Assembly (NCBI GenBank): GCA_037367405.1
Contig: JAZKJV010003355.1
Location: forward strand, 248,001 to 312,000
Direction of reading: 5' to 3'
Length of the DNA: 64,000 nucleotides
DNA from: Ottelia alismoides
Lineage: Eukaryota; Streptophyta; Magnoliopsida; Alismatales; Hydrocharitaceae
The notes under the pieces were generated by a model. It searched no databases, was not told the DNA's origin, and saw only the letters and a program-made list of their open reading frames with translations. How positions within the stretch are numbered: position 1 is the stretch's first letter; each line of letters begins with the position of its first letter. The position numbers and the translations under genes are program-made. Shown here one piece after another: positions 12,434-23,809 of the stretch.

Positions 12434-15400
12434 TCGAAGAGTGCCCAACTCGAAGCGGTCGAGAAGGGCTGCCGGAAGTAGGTTGATCGAAGATCCGCTA
12501 TCTAAAAGAGTACGGTCGAACCACTGCTCTCTAATCTGGCATCTGACATACGGGGCCCCTGCATCTGGCCTCTTGGCTGGCAGTCGGTTCTGAATCGCAA
12601 AGCACGTGGCTTTGGTCAGCACATGGATCTCTGAAGTGTGGTTCCTCCTCCTCCTCCTAACTGTAGTCCTCTCTCTCAAAGATCTCTGGAGAAGGGGGAT
12701 GTGCTGCAAAGCCTCCTGGAGGGTCAGCTGAATGTGAAAGTGATCTATCATGCTCTGGCTGAACTCCTCAAACTCTCTCTTTTTTGAATCATTTTTCTTC
12801 CCCTTCCCCATCTGAAGGGCTCTAGGGAAGGGGATCATTGGGTCCTTCTCAGATGAAGGACTAGGAAAAGATCTACGCGGTTCAAGGACCGGATCCACAC
12901 ATACATCATGCACCACAGTGGGACCAAAAGAATGTAAACCTTTTCCTTTATTCATCACAGAATCCTGAGATACATGACCATGAGGAAAAACAACATCAGA
13001 TCTCTCTCTACAAACACCGGTGGCCTCAGTACCACCACGGATGGGCTGCTCTGCTGCTGCTGGTGAAGGTAGACGTCGAGCGGCATCAGTACCACCTCCT
13101 GAATCTGGTGAAGTGGCGGCCTCAGTACCGCCGGTGGGATCAGCATCTCTGGTGGCCTCAGTACCACTCTCCTCCTCCTCCTGTGGTGCCTCTGGATGGT
13201 GCTCAGCTGAGGCGCCGCCGCCTGCTGGGGTCCTACCGCTCCTAAGCGTGGCAAAATCAACATCAAACAGATCTGAAGAAGTATCATCAAATGGATCGCT
13301 AGGAGTGGCTAACTCAGTATGTACTACCTGCTCAGACTTCCGCTTCAGGTTGTTCGGATTGGGCTCTATCTGTGCAGGTATAGCGGCCTTCCCTCTCACC
13401 AAGTCCCGCAACTCCTGGCGGAACTCATCCATCTCCCGTCTGAAGGTCGCCTGCTGGTCCGTGAGGAGGCGGGCGATGTCATCCAAGGCGGGGCTCTCGT
13501 GGGAGCCCGACGGGTAGCCTCTCTGTGGGTGAGGCTGCTGGTACTGCTGTGGGTGAGAGGGGTAGGACGGAGGGTGCTGCTGGTGCTGGTATCCCGGGTG
13601 AGCCTGCTGCTCACGCCTCCAAGACTGTCCCTGCTGATAGGGACGAGGACCATAGGACGACTGCTGCTGGTAGACTGGGGGCTGCTGCTGCGGCTGCTGG
13701 TGATGGTCTCTCGGCTGGGAGTACTGCCCTCCCTGTGCTGACGGCTGCTGCTGGGGCTGGGCACCACCACTCCCCCACCTGAATCCGAGATGGTCTCGTC
13801 GGATCCCAGGCTGGGGACGGTCGTACCAGATCCCGTTGACATCCATCAACGGCTCTGCATCCAAGGGGGCTGGGGGTAGTACTGCCAACGGCTGGTCCGG
13901 CTGGTAGACCACCATCTGCATCTCTGGGGATGGTGGGGACTGGTAGGTGTGCTGCGGCTGCTGGTACGGCTCCGCCTGTACAAGGTGAACCTGTCTAGGC
14001 TGCGCTGGAACGCTGGAGCGCTGGGACGAGCTGCTGCTGCTGCCGGAGTCGCCTCGCGACTGAAGACGGGGCTGAGAAGCCGTCTGTGCCTCCTGGAGAC
14101 ACATGATCTGTGTCTTCAAGTCGCTCAAGACCTGTGCCATCTGATCCATCTGTGCTATGCTCTGGCACTGCTTCTTCTCGATCAACTCCATGCGGTCCAG
14201 CTTCTCGCTGATGATGCCCATGTCCGCAGCTGACGACTCTGCCTGTGCTGCTGCTGCTGCAGACGAACTGGCTGGACCTGCATCTACCCGTGCGATCCTC
14301 TGGTACTGCACGGGTCCTGGCTGAAGTGGCTGGGTCTTCTGCATGTAGAGCCGGGTCTGGGACATGACCATGTAGTTCTCTGCCATTTCCTCAAAAATCG
14401 CCCAGACCTGGTCATGGTCCTTGGCGAAGTAGGACCCGCCACAAGAAGCGTTCACCAGGCCCTGTAGCTCTGGTGTCAACCCACTGAAGAAGCTCTGAAC
14501 TAGGTTCGGCTTCGTGATATCATGGTGTGGGCATCTGTCCAATAGCTCTCTGAACCTCTCCCAAGCCTCGTGGAACTGCTCGTTGGGGAACATGGAGAAG
14601 TTGCTGATCAGGGCCCTCGCTGCGTTCGTCCGCCCGAGTGGATAGTACTTGTTCAAGTACTCGGTGCGGAGCTGCTCCCAGGTGTACACAAATCTCCCCA
14701 AATGCTTCAGCCAGGTGGCTGCTCTGTCTGCTAGGGAGAAGGGGAAGGCAATCATCCGTATGGTATCCTGGTCCACATGCCTGTCGTGGACAGTACTGCA
14801 AATCATGAGAAACTCCTGGAGGTGGAGATGGGGCTCCTCTGTAGCTAGTCCATGGAACCGCGGGAGCATCTGCAAGGTGTTCGGGGGGAACTTGAAGTCC
14901 CCCACGATAGCCGGAACCACCACCCAGTGGTGCATCAGTGTAGAGCCGGGATTGTGTAAATCCCTCATCGGTCTAGGTGGTCCTGCTCCTCCTGCGGCTG
15001 CTGCCGCTGCGGCGGCGGCCGCGGCTGCTGCTGCTGCTGCTGCGGCTCGTGCCTGTGCCTCATCGGGCTCCTCGGGCTCGCTCTGTGCATCTCTCTCTGC
15101 TCTGAGCCTCTCCATCTCGCGCCTCATCTCTATCATAAAAGCTCCCTGATCGCGGAGCTGCTGCTGGACTGTCTCTAACTGTGCGATCAGGGTGGAGTTG
15201 ATCGCTCCCTGGTCTAGTACAAAGTGCTCTGGTCTGAGGGAGTGATCGTCAGAACTGCCGGCCATCGCGACGTCTGCAAAATCGAAGGAGCCCAACTCAG
15301 GTGCTGTCAAATGAATAAGTCTCTCCTCGGGCTCATGTCTCTCGGGTAGATCAGAAAGGGGGTCGAGGGGGAACAGGGTGGAATCATACTCGGGCTCGGA

Positions 15401-15499
15401 GAGCGGGTTCGAGCTCTCGCGAGCCAACCTAGATGATGTGGTAGACGCGCCCGAAAGCGGTGCAACCAAAGGCTGCCTAAGAGATCGTCTACCCATCAT
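12431..15499 (-). CDS. gag: E1 gag with N-terminal half of protease
   Basis: The chosen start is the ATG of MMGRRSLRQ, because E3 starts gag with MIGRRSHRP after the same AAG context; an upstream TTG would add 18 residues. The protein (1022 residues) builds the particle that packages element RNA. It has a short N-terminal region, a coiled-coil-like stretch (about 100-150), a pure alanine tract (about 151-169), the gag capsid domain (about 212-377; LPRFHG, then WLKHLG and FFSGL), a Gln/Pro/Tyr-rich disordered region (about 570-700), and a Gly/Thr/Glu-rich spacer. A conserved IPFP block and LTLQEALQHIPLLQ follow, then the protease catalytic LLDSGSSINLLP. I see no CCHC zinc knuckle. It ends at an in-frame TAG. 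Codon use is GC-rich compared with the surrounding repeats. Confidence 0.92.
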   Translation of the reverse strand: MMGRRSLRQPLVAPLSGASTTSSRLARESSNPLSEPEYDSTLFPLDPLSDLPERHEPEERLIHLTAPELGSFDFADVAMAGSSDDHSLRPEHFVLDQGAINSTLIAQLETVQQQLRDQGAFMIEMRREMERLRAERDAQSEPEEPDEAQARAAAAAAAAAAAAAAAAAAGGAGPPRPMRDLHNPGSTLMHHWVVVPAIVGDFKFPPNTLQMLPRFHGLATEEPHLHLQEFLMICSTVHDRHVDQDTIRMIAFPFSLADRAATWLKHLGRFVYTWEQLRTEYLNKYYPLGRTNAARALISNFSMFPNEQFHEAWERFRELLDRCPHHDITKPNLVQSFFSGLTPELQGLVNASCGGSYFAKDHDQVWAIFEEMAENYMVMSQTRLYMQKTQPLQPGPVQYQRIARVDAGPASSSAAAAAQAESSAADMGIISEKLDRMELIEKKQCQSIAQMDQMAQVLSDLKTQIMCLQEAQTASQPRLQSRGDSGSSSSSSQRSSVPAQPRQVHLVQAEPYQQPQHTYQSPPSPEMQMVVYQPDQPLAVLPPAPLDAEPLMDVNGIWYDRPQPGIRRDHLGFRWGSGGAQPQQQPSAQGGQYSQPRDHHQQPQQQPPVYQQQSSYGPRPYQQGQSWRREQQAHPGYQHQQHPPSYPSHPQQYQQPHPQRGYPSGSHESPALDDIARLLTDQQATFRREMDEFRQELRDLVRGKAAIPAQIEPNPNNLKRKSEQVVHTELATPSDPFDDTSSDLFDVDFATLRSGRTPAGGGASAEHHPEAPQEEEESGTEATRDADPTGGTEAATSPDSGGGTDAARRLPSPAAAEQPIRGGTEATGVCRERSDVVFPHGHVSQDSVMNKGKGLHSFGPTVVHDVCVDPVLEPRRSFPSPSSEKDPMIPFPRALQMGKGKKNDSKKREFEEFSQSMIDHFHIQLTLQEALQHIPLLQRSLRERTTVRRRRRNHTSEIHVLTKATCFAIQNRLPAKRPDAGAPYVRCQIREQWFDRTLLDSGSSINLLPAALLDRFELGTLR

Positions 15500-16982
15500 C
15501 TTGATCTGGCGAGTAGGCGGATGAGATCTGGAAAAATTACGATCAGAAAACAAACCCCCGGTTCACCAACGCAACGCGAGCTGAAGACCGTGAAAGTGCG
15601 GTCAAATTATCTTGTCTTTTTTATTTTGGTGAACAATCAAGATAGCAGAGCGATTACGTGACCTGTTAGGATATCCGCTGCTAACCCAACCGACTGGCCC
15701 GCACGGATGAGTCGGTAATCAGTCGGGTTTCGCAATGGGGGGCTCTACCTAGTGTTCGGGGTCACTCTCTCGCACAAGCAAACCAAACAATGAGGGGGTT
15801 GCTCTCCCCAAGACAAAATTTTTAGGGTGAGCGAGTTTTAAGATCAATAATTTTAAACAGTCCCAATTTTATGGTTTTTCTTTTTAGGTATTTTTCAAGC
15901 AAACAAAATCGCCTAACGAATTTTTCGGTTCTCCTGGTTATTAAGTCCAAAAACGGGGGGAGAAGACGAAAAAGCCGATGCACGTGAAATCAATGATGCA
16001 TGCTGAGTAAGAAATGCGTACCTGCCGCCAGCACTCTACATGCAAAATGATCCGCGCATAAAATAAAGACAGAAAATAAACTAAGCTATATGATGCAGCG
16101 GTAAAAACCGAGTCCTAAACAGGCAATTTCTATTGATCGTGAAGAACAATAGTTAGTCAACCGAATCGAGTCCGGAGTCCGATCTTGGGAGTCACTCGGT
16201 GCCCGCCACAACGGGTCCTGCCAGCGCTGTATGTGACTCCTAACGGCACGTGGTCTCGAATCCAATTAAACTAACTTTTTCAGTGAATTTTAGTAAGGTC
16301 CAATTACGTTCTATAGGAACAGATATTCTATTAAGTGTTGGGCCTTAGAGATCCTACGTCACAATCAACAAAAATCCTATGTCTAGGGGCTCGAGCAAAA
16401 ACCGCGAAAAATCCGGAAAATGACAGTAAGAAAAGAAAAAGAAAACCGCGATAAACGCCGCGAAAAAGCCGCAGGTCCTAATGGGTCCCCCGAGCACGCC
16501 GGTGCTCGGCGAAACAGGCCCGCTACGGTCTAAGTCTAAGAGTCCAAACAGTCTCAGAGTCCTGTATTATTACAATTAAGAATAAATGAATGAATAAAAC
16601 TATCCTACTGCCTCACTCCACTCAACTCTCTCCTCTCGCTCTCTCCTGCGGCTTCGTAGAGAGAAAAGCCGCCTCCAAGTGCCGCGGCTGCACCGGCTCC
16701 TCGAAAGTCGCCTCCGCGGTCCTCGGGCCCTCGCAAGAAAACAGGAAGAGTGGTCAGACCAATAAAATAATCAAAATAAAAAAAATGAGGATATATGTGC
16801 AAAAATGGAAATAAAATAACCACACAAAAATAAAACAAAAATAAAAAGAAAAGAAAATCAAAATAAAACAAAGTATCACAAAAAGGAAACTAAATACAAA
16901 AGCCGCGAAAAGCCGCGAGCTCCGAAGAGCCGCGAAAAACCGCGAAAACAAAAACGAAAATAAAAACACTACTAAGCCGTGC
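15500..16982 (-). other. E1 5' untranslated leader
   Basis: This lies between the primer site and gag. It contains blocks also seen in the E2 and E3 leaders: TTTCGCCGAGCACCGG at about 16490-16515, a GGGGAGAGCAACCCCCTC block at about 15790-15810, and the GTTGGTGAACCGGGGGTTTG segment just before gag. These conserved non-coding blocks may serve RNA packaging. The frames at 16590-16969 are low-complexity and not genes. Confidence 0.8.
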
Positions 16983-17000
16983 TCCCCGGCAACGGCGCCA
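16983..17000 (-). promoter_or_regulatory. E1 primer-binding site (tRNA-Asp)
   Basis: On the minus strand TGGCGCCGTTGCCGGGGA starts three bases after the 5' LTR. It is complementary to the 3' end of plant tRNA-Asp(GUC), whose genes end CCCCGGCAACGGCG plus CCA. It primes minus-strand DNA synthesis. Confidence 0.95.
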
Positions 17001-17003
17001 TTC

Positions 17004-20000
17004 TGATATCCCCCAAAAGTACCTCAAGACCCGGGTGAAGGTAATGAAACAAGGGTCGTTGCGACCCGGATCTCAGAGAGAGGGTGTATCAAGAAAAATA
17101 ACCACTCAGAATAGATCAAATCACTCAAAACAAGAAGAGCGGTCTAGCTATAAGATTAACCTGGTATAGCTCCCAGGGTCGAACTCAAGGAGCACGGATT
17201 GGCCTAGGGCCTACGAAGTAGTAAAAAGAGAATAAAATAAAAGAAAAGTGTTTTTTAGTGGTTTTTAATAATTTTTATATTTTTTTTGGATTTTTAAAGG
17301 ATAAAGAAAATAAAAGGAAACAAATATCAACACACTTAGGCAAATTATTTAACACACCAAAAATAAAGCAAAAATTCAGGAAAAAGTATTTTTATGTTTT
17401 TTAAGTTTTTAGGTGTTTTTGGTGAATTTTTGATATTTTTCTAATGGGTAAATTATTTTCTAAAAATCAAACAGTGCTAAAAATGCTGGGTACTGTCCAG
17501 CCAGAACCAAAACCCTCAAATAAAATATCTAAGGATCACAACAGGTTCTGGAGGTACTTTTCCTATATTCTAAATAAAATAAGGAAAATTTGGGCACCAG
17601 AATTATTGTTTTTGGATTTTTAGATTATTTATTATAATTTTTATGAGTTTTTAGGGTTTTTTTCAATTTTTAGGGTTTTAAAGCAATGAAAAATAGCCAA
17701 AATTGGCTCGAAAATCAAACAGCAAGCAAACAACAGTATCTAATTTTTTTAGAATTTTTGGAGGTGATTTTATATTTTTTTTGGTATTTTTAAACCTAAA
17801 CAGTAGCTAAAAAGTAGGTTTTTGGATTTTTAAAAATACTAAATGAAAGTAAAAATGTCCTCAAAAATCACTGAAATTCCTACACCATGGCAGGAGCCAT
17901 GTGTCAAAATCTCGTTGGATTTGGAGGTGGTTTGATATTTTATTCAAAAATAAAAAGGGGGCACTGTGCACAGGGACGAATGTGCAAATACCCGAGGATC
18001 TGGGGGCCCAGGTGCAAAATACCCAGCAAGTCACGCGCGTGGCGCGTGGCTGGGGCACACAGGGACCTATTTGTGATAAAAACCTATTCCTGGGACCTTT
18101 TGGTAACTGGTACCAAAAAGTCCAAGGGTATGGTTGCAAAAAGCCCACTAAAATCCGCACATGCGCATAAACAACACTCACAGGGGCATAAATGCAATTA
18201 CCAGAAAATATTTCTTCATTTCATAACAACCCAGATCTACAGGATAAAAGATGTAAAAAGCCCAACACAACACGTGGCGAAGCACGTGGTCACATACACA
18301 CAGGGGCATACATGCAATTAAAACTAAACACAGGGTCCACAATGCAATTTACCCTACGTAAATAAAGTTCTAAAAATATTTACAGGACTAAAAATAAAAA
18401 GACGAACTAAGAGGGGCGCCTAAGTAATTTACCCCTTTATTGGTCGACGGCCAGATGCGCGCCACGTGGTGGATCCAACGGCTCGGGACAGCGGGCGCTC
18501 TTCCTCTTCTTCTCTTGGGCCTGATCGACGGTGGAGACGAGGACACGTGGAAGATCGGGCGGTTCTGGGCCCAGGTGCCTCTCTCCTCTGCTGCAACGGT
18601 CCGGATGAGTCCCTCGGATCGATCGATGGCTACGGCTCCTCGAAGAATGGACGGCTGAGATCAAGACTGGAGTGGAGGCGTCATCGGACGGTCCTGGAGG
18701 ATGCTGGAAGAACTCGACACCGGCGAACTTCGCCGGCCTCCTGCGTGAGCTGCACTCCTCCTCAGCTGCTCCTGAAGGTCGGAGAAGATCCGCGGTGAAG
18801 CTCCGCAGCTGGTGGTAGTGGCCGATGGCCCAGCCGAGCCCTGGAGGGGCTCCGGCGAGGCTGGCGGCGCGAAGCTCCGGTCTAGAATGTAAGGGGGTCT
18901 CAGACGACTCCCTTTGGACCTGCAAAGCAAACCAACAGCTTCGCGGGTCGAGGGCAAAATGCCTCGACCCAAAGAAGCGAGGTGAAGGTGGCTGGTGGGT
19001 CGGCGCGAAGGAGCTCCGGCGAGCGACAGGTGGTGGAGCTCGACTCCCAGCTCCGGGGCGAGCTGGGTTGAACGAGTGGGCGTAGAACGTGCGTGAGGAG
19101 ATGGCGGAGGTGATGGGGTGCTCCGATGATCGAGATATTAAGCGAGATGGTCGGAATCAGGGAAGCACGTCGAACGGTCGATTTGGGCGAGATCCAAAAT
19201 TACTCTAAATGGCTAAGCGAAATGAATACCTGGGTGACGCGGTAGACTATGCTGGAGCTCAGCTAACTCCTGGTCCTTGCCTCAAGGGTCGTCAACGCCC
19301 GAGGCTCGAGCTCCGGGTGGTCGTCGGAGCACGGCTGCAAGAAGCGGCCGGATCGATGGTCGGACACCTCCTCCTCGCTGCGACACCGGCGGGGGCAAGC
19401 TGTCACCTTGCTGGTTGCGATGGAGCTCACTGGAGAGAGAATGGGGAACCAAAGATGGCGTGAGAGTGCGGCGGAGCTCGAAATATATATGCGTGCAGGT
19501 CCGGAAAGGAGGTGGCGGGTAGGGCGAGCTGATGCGCGGATCTCGAGGCCAAAGCTCCGGCGAGCTTCTCGGATGTGACAAGGTCATTGCGGACCCGGAT
19601 TTGGGGTGGATGGAAATCGGGTCATCAAAAGAAAAATCCGAGAAGGCGGGTCGAATGAACAGACCCGGGCTCTGGTGGTCCTGGGGGAGGTGTTGACCGG
19701 GGGTCAACAATCCCCCGTGGACCAATCAGAGCCCGCCAATTATTGAAATTTTACTTGATTTTTTTGGGGCCTTAAATGGCCGAATTTTCAAAAACTTAAA
19801 ACATGAAAAATGTTTGTTTTACTTTTTTCTATTTTTTTGTGATTTTTAATTAATTTTCGGAAATTAAAATAAAGTATATACATAGTAGCTATACATAGGT
19901 ATATATACATTATACTGATTTTTGATTTTTGATTTTTAATTAGTTATTTTATACATTTTTATTCCTATTTTATATTTTATTTATTTATAGGATAAAATTA

Positions 20001-20676
20001 GGAATAAAAGGCTATTTTTATTTTATTTTTATTGTTTATATACATAGGTTAAATAATTAGTTATATACATCTATATACATGGTATACATACAAGGTATTT
20101 TTGTATTTTGTAATTTTGTAATTTTTATTTGATTTTTGTTTTGTTTCTTTTTATTTATTTTATTTACAAAACATAAAAGAGAATATTTACAAAAAGTTTT
20201 GAAAACAAATAGCTTTATTTACAAGGTGAAATAAGGTAAGGGAGGTGGTCTATGTACATGGTGAAAGGTTCTTTTTGGTATTTTTGATTTTTTAGATTTT
20301 TATCTTGTTTTTAATAGTTCCTAAATATATACAAAATATGTACAAGTATATTTTTGGTTGAGGAAAATATTATTTTATTTATTTACATAATTATTTACAC
20401 AAGAGCCCCTATCTCCCTCTACTTGTGGCTTTTATGCGGTCAGGCCCATGCTGAGCCCTCCCTTGGGTTAGGTTGCTCAATATTTATTCTAAATATTTCC
20501 CTCCTTTTCTTTTTCTTCTTTATTCTTTTATTTTTGCACAAAAACATGCTAATTATTTATTTTTACAAACATGCATGCTTTTGCTAAATAGTCCTATTTA
20601 CACATATCTACATGCATTTGCATAGGTTTTTGTAGCTAAAATATAAGAATAAAGAGTGATGAATGGGTATTCATCA
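17004..20676 (-). mobile_element. E1 5' LTR
   Basis: Same structure as the LTR at 2948-6618, with the terminal palindrome at 20657-20676 and the end GATATCA next to the leader. It would supply the promoter for E1. A weak TATA candidate (CATATATATTTC on the minus strand, near 19483-19493) lies before the GC-rich block, but I cannot place the start site with confidence. Open frames in this LTR duplicate those of the other LTR and are not genes. Confidence 0.95.
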
Positions 20677-20681
20677 TCCCT

Positions 20682-22022
20682 CTGAAACCGCTGCGCCCCC
20701 GGCCGACCTCCTGCTCCTCCGTGCAACTCCGCCGCGTGCAGCGCTCATCACCGCGAGGCGGCACTGACCTCATCGCCCATCGCGATCCCAGCCGCCACTG
20801 CACCCTCCAGATCGCACGGCCCCGCCGTCGTGGTGACCTGCCATCTCCACCCGTGCCACCGATTGCGCGCCGCCCCTCCGCCATCTATAGTGCCACCGTG
20901 TGCAGCCTCCCAGCCGACCTCGCCGCCTCTGCGCCATCAAGCGGCGCGCGACCCCGTTGAGCATCACCTCCACCGAAGAAGAGCGGGGCGGCGGCCTATT
21001 CCCTTGGTGCTTCCCCCTTTTGCAAGAACGAAGAAGAGGAACCTAGGGTTTCTTTCGGATTTAATAAAAAAAGGAACTTTTACAGTGGCACCCTTGGAGA
21101 TATTCTGAAATTGCTAAGAAGCCCCTATCAGAGCCTCAAGCATATGCCATCCTCGTGATATATGGGTAAAATTGCATTTTAGCCTTTCTATTCATTTCTT
21201 TTATTTATTTGAGGCAAAAACATTGAAACTTTACATTTCCGTCCAGAACTTTTCCAATATTTACATTTTAGTCCCCGAACTGCAGAACGATGATTTGCTT
21301 GTGCTTTTGTGCTATGCACCTAATGTTCATATCCATCTAGTATAAAATTTTTGTTGCATTTTGATTTCATTTATTATTTTTAAAAAATCAAAAACATGTC
21401 TTTTTTCCTTGTTTAAAATTCCAAAATTCATAAAAATTCGAAAATAGCTCTAAAAATTCCAAAAAAATTAGAGTAGTTTTCTTTTATTATCTTTTAATTT
21501 TTGACCAATTTTGACACATTAACTAATTATGAAACACAAAAAAATTGAAAAACATCAAAAATCTTCTAAAAATCATAAAAAAATTCTACAAAAATCCAAA
21601 AATTGTGATTTCAGTTCTTGTTTGTAGATAATTTCTTGTAGTTTCTCTTAAAAATAATTGCCAGGAGTTTTAGGCATATAAAAGATTTTTAAGTTGCAAA
21701 TTACTCCAGACTGTGCACATTTTCGTATTTTCTCATTGTTTGATTTTTAAAAAAATACAAAAACATTCGAAAAATCTACAAAAATTCTCAAAAATATTTC
21801 AAAATTTTTAAAACCCAAAAATATTTTTTTGCATTTTTCGGAGAATTTTTGACTAATTGAAAAATTACAAAAAGAGTTGGTGTCTGTGGTGTTGATCCTT
21901 GGAATCATTGCTTCGTGTCATTTTTGAAAATTAAAAAAATGTAAAATCAAAATCACTAAAAATTTGGAAATCAGAAAACACAAAAAAATAGAAATTAAAA
22001 AAATTAAAAAAATTAAAAAGAT
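20682..22022 (+). mobile_element. E2 5' LTR, right piece, missing its 3' end
   Basis: This continues the LTR from 2947 and aligns with about 28952-30323 of the 3' LTR, beginning CTGAAACCG. The GC-rich start is followed by long AT-rich tracts full of 'aaaaattc' simple sequence. Compared with the 3' LTR, a terminal stretch of about 316 bases, the TG...CA end and the primer-binding site are missing. The sequence jumps directly into internal leader. Confidence 0.85.
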
Positions 22023-22138
22023 TCAAAAAAATCCTAGGAGAGCCGAAGCACCCAAGTGACGTGGAGGCGGCTTGATTCTTCACCAAGCCGCAGGATAGCG
22101 TGAGAAAAAAAAGAGAAGAAGAGTGAAAGAGATGAAAA

Positions 22139-22169
<31 letters not shown>

Positions 22170-23081
22170 ATTTTCTTTTCCATTTGAACTTTGTAAAAAG
22201 ACATTCATTTGTTGCGGGGTCTGTTTCGCCAAGTGCCGGTGCACTTGGGGGACCTCATCGGTTTTGTTTTCATCGCCTTTATTTTTCTTTGTTTTCCATG
22301 GATTTCGAAAGCCACCTATTGATTGCTTTAATTAATATGCTTGAGCCAGGTAATTAATTAGGTCCAAACACCCTAAACAAGAATTTCTGTGCCTATAAAG
22401 TAGATCGTAATTTGGACTTAGTCAAATTAACTTGTTCTTGCCCGTTAATAGAAGTTATCATCTAGGATGGTTCACTTGCATTTGCATATAGGTTAGTTTA
22501 TTTTCTGTATTTAAATTCTGCGCGGATCACTAGCATGCAGAGTGCTGGCGACAAGGTACGCATCTCTAACCCCTGCATGCATCATCGTTTTTAATCGCGC
22601 ATTGGCATTTCTGATCTCCTTCCTTGTTTTCACTCACATAAATTAAAAGGAAATTGGACACTCGGTAGACGATTCGTTGAATATACTTAAATCAAGTGAT
22701 AACTGCCTAAAATTTGGGACTGCTAAAGAAAACTCGACCCTAAAATAAACATAAGGAAAAATCATTGTTTTGGGGAGAGTCACCCCCTCATTGTATTCGT
22801 TTTAACTTGCTCGCGTACACAATAAGGTTAGTGCCCAAAATCCCGTAATTCAGCCTAAGTGTTTATACAACTTTTGTGATTATCACCTAACTCTAAAACA
22901 AACAAGATTAATTGACCGAACCTTTACGGTCTTCACTTTGAGTTGAGTTGGTGAACTGGGGGTTTAAATTGTGTTTGATTGCTTGTGTGCTTGCTAGATC
23001 CTTCTTTGCATTTGCGCCTTCTTCTCCATATCTTTTGACTTGACCACTCGTGCTCTCCCGATCTCGCTTTTTGTTTCGAAG
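22023..23081 (+). other. E2 5' untranslated leader (no primer site)
   Basis: Leader blocks shared with E1 and E3 are visible: GGGGTCTGTTTCGCCAAG near 22216, a TTTTGGGGAGAGTCACCCCC block near 22770, and TTGGTGAACTGGGGGTTT near 22948. A GA-rich microsatellite lies at 22135-22170. No primer-binding site precedes these blocks. It is non-coding. Confidence 0.75.
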
Positions 23082-23809
23082 ATGGCCGACTGGAGTTATT
23101 TTAATCTGATATTCGAGGATACTTCGTACTCTCCAGATGATCCACCTTTCTTTTTCCAGGAGGACTTTCCTTCTGATTTTTGTGCATATCCGCCTAACCC
23201 ATTATTTCAGGAAGCAGAGGACTTTGATTTTCACCCACCCTCATTCAGCCCACCCGGTCCTGAGATTTTGGAGTCACCTTTCATGATTTCCACACTTGAG
23301 ACACTGAACCTGATGGTGGAGCATATGAATTCGAGGATTAACAATCTCTTTAACATAAATACGAGCCAGAACGCTACTCCATTTTTTTGAGGATATGGAT
23401 TCATTTGAGGATAATCATGAGAGCTTGCAATCGCCCAAAATACAAAAAATGAGAAAATTTTAAAAATCCAAAAAGATTCTGGGAGACACATTATCCATTC
23501 ATTTTGTGAGGAGAGGACCCAAATACCCAATCATTTTCCCACACAATCATCCAACACATGTCCCAATCTTGACCCCGAGAATTCCACTGTACAGACTGCT
23601 CTTGGCAATCCTCATGTAAATGATGATTCCGACCTCCTCCCTTGTATGGATGAGGTCCAAAAATTCAAAAAAATGTTGACTGAATCCGAAGTGGTAGCCA
23701 CCCTTAATGAGATCATTAAAGCTCCACTTCAACAGGCCATGACAGGTTTATCTACTCCTCAACAGAAGAAGAGAAAGCGAGGAGAAGATCTGAGCATCAC
23801 ATCTTAACC
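23082..23809 (+). pseudogene. E2 short gag-like N-terminal remnant
   Basis: A frame starting MADWSYFNLIFEDTSYSP runs to a stop at 23388-23390. It is rich in Asp, Glu, Phe and Pro. After the stop, decayed coding traces continue, with an LTxSEVVATLNEIIKAP-like stretch near 23680 and KKRKRGED near 23770. The second trace matches the basic block that precedes protease in E1 and E3, but in another frame, so at least one frameshift lies just before 23810. No capsid domain is recognisable. Whether this was ever a functional structural protein is unclear. Confidence 0.55.

Larger units (their letters stand above)
2948..20676 (-). mobile_element. E1: young, nearly intact Athila-like Ty3/gypsy retrotransposon
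   Basis: This 17.7-kb element is inserted in the E2 5' LTR, with target duplications TCCCT at 2943-2947 and 20677-20681. In its own orientation it has the 5' LTR at 17004-20676, a tRNA-Asp primer site, gag-protease, protease-RT-RNase H-integrase, a hairpin array, a polypurine tract and the 3' LTR at 2948-6618. The two LTRs (3673 and 3671 bp) show only about 25 differences by eye, under 1%, so insertion was recent. Both long frames are open; the one coding lesion seen is an in-frame TAG in the protease. It is the only copy here with complete enzymes and is the natural candidate helper for E2-E4. Confidence 0.95.

Noticed and set aside
16983..17000. tRNA-Asp-like sequence as a tRNA gene (also 44467-44484)
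   Set aside because: Only the 18-base 3' end is matched, in the primer-site position next to an LTR.
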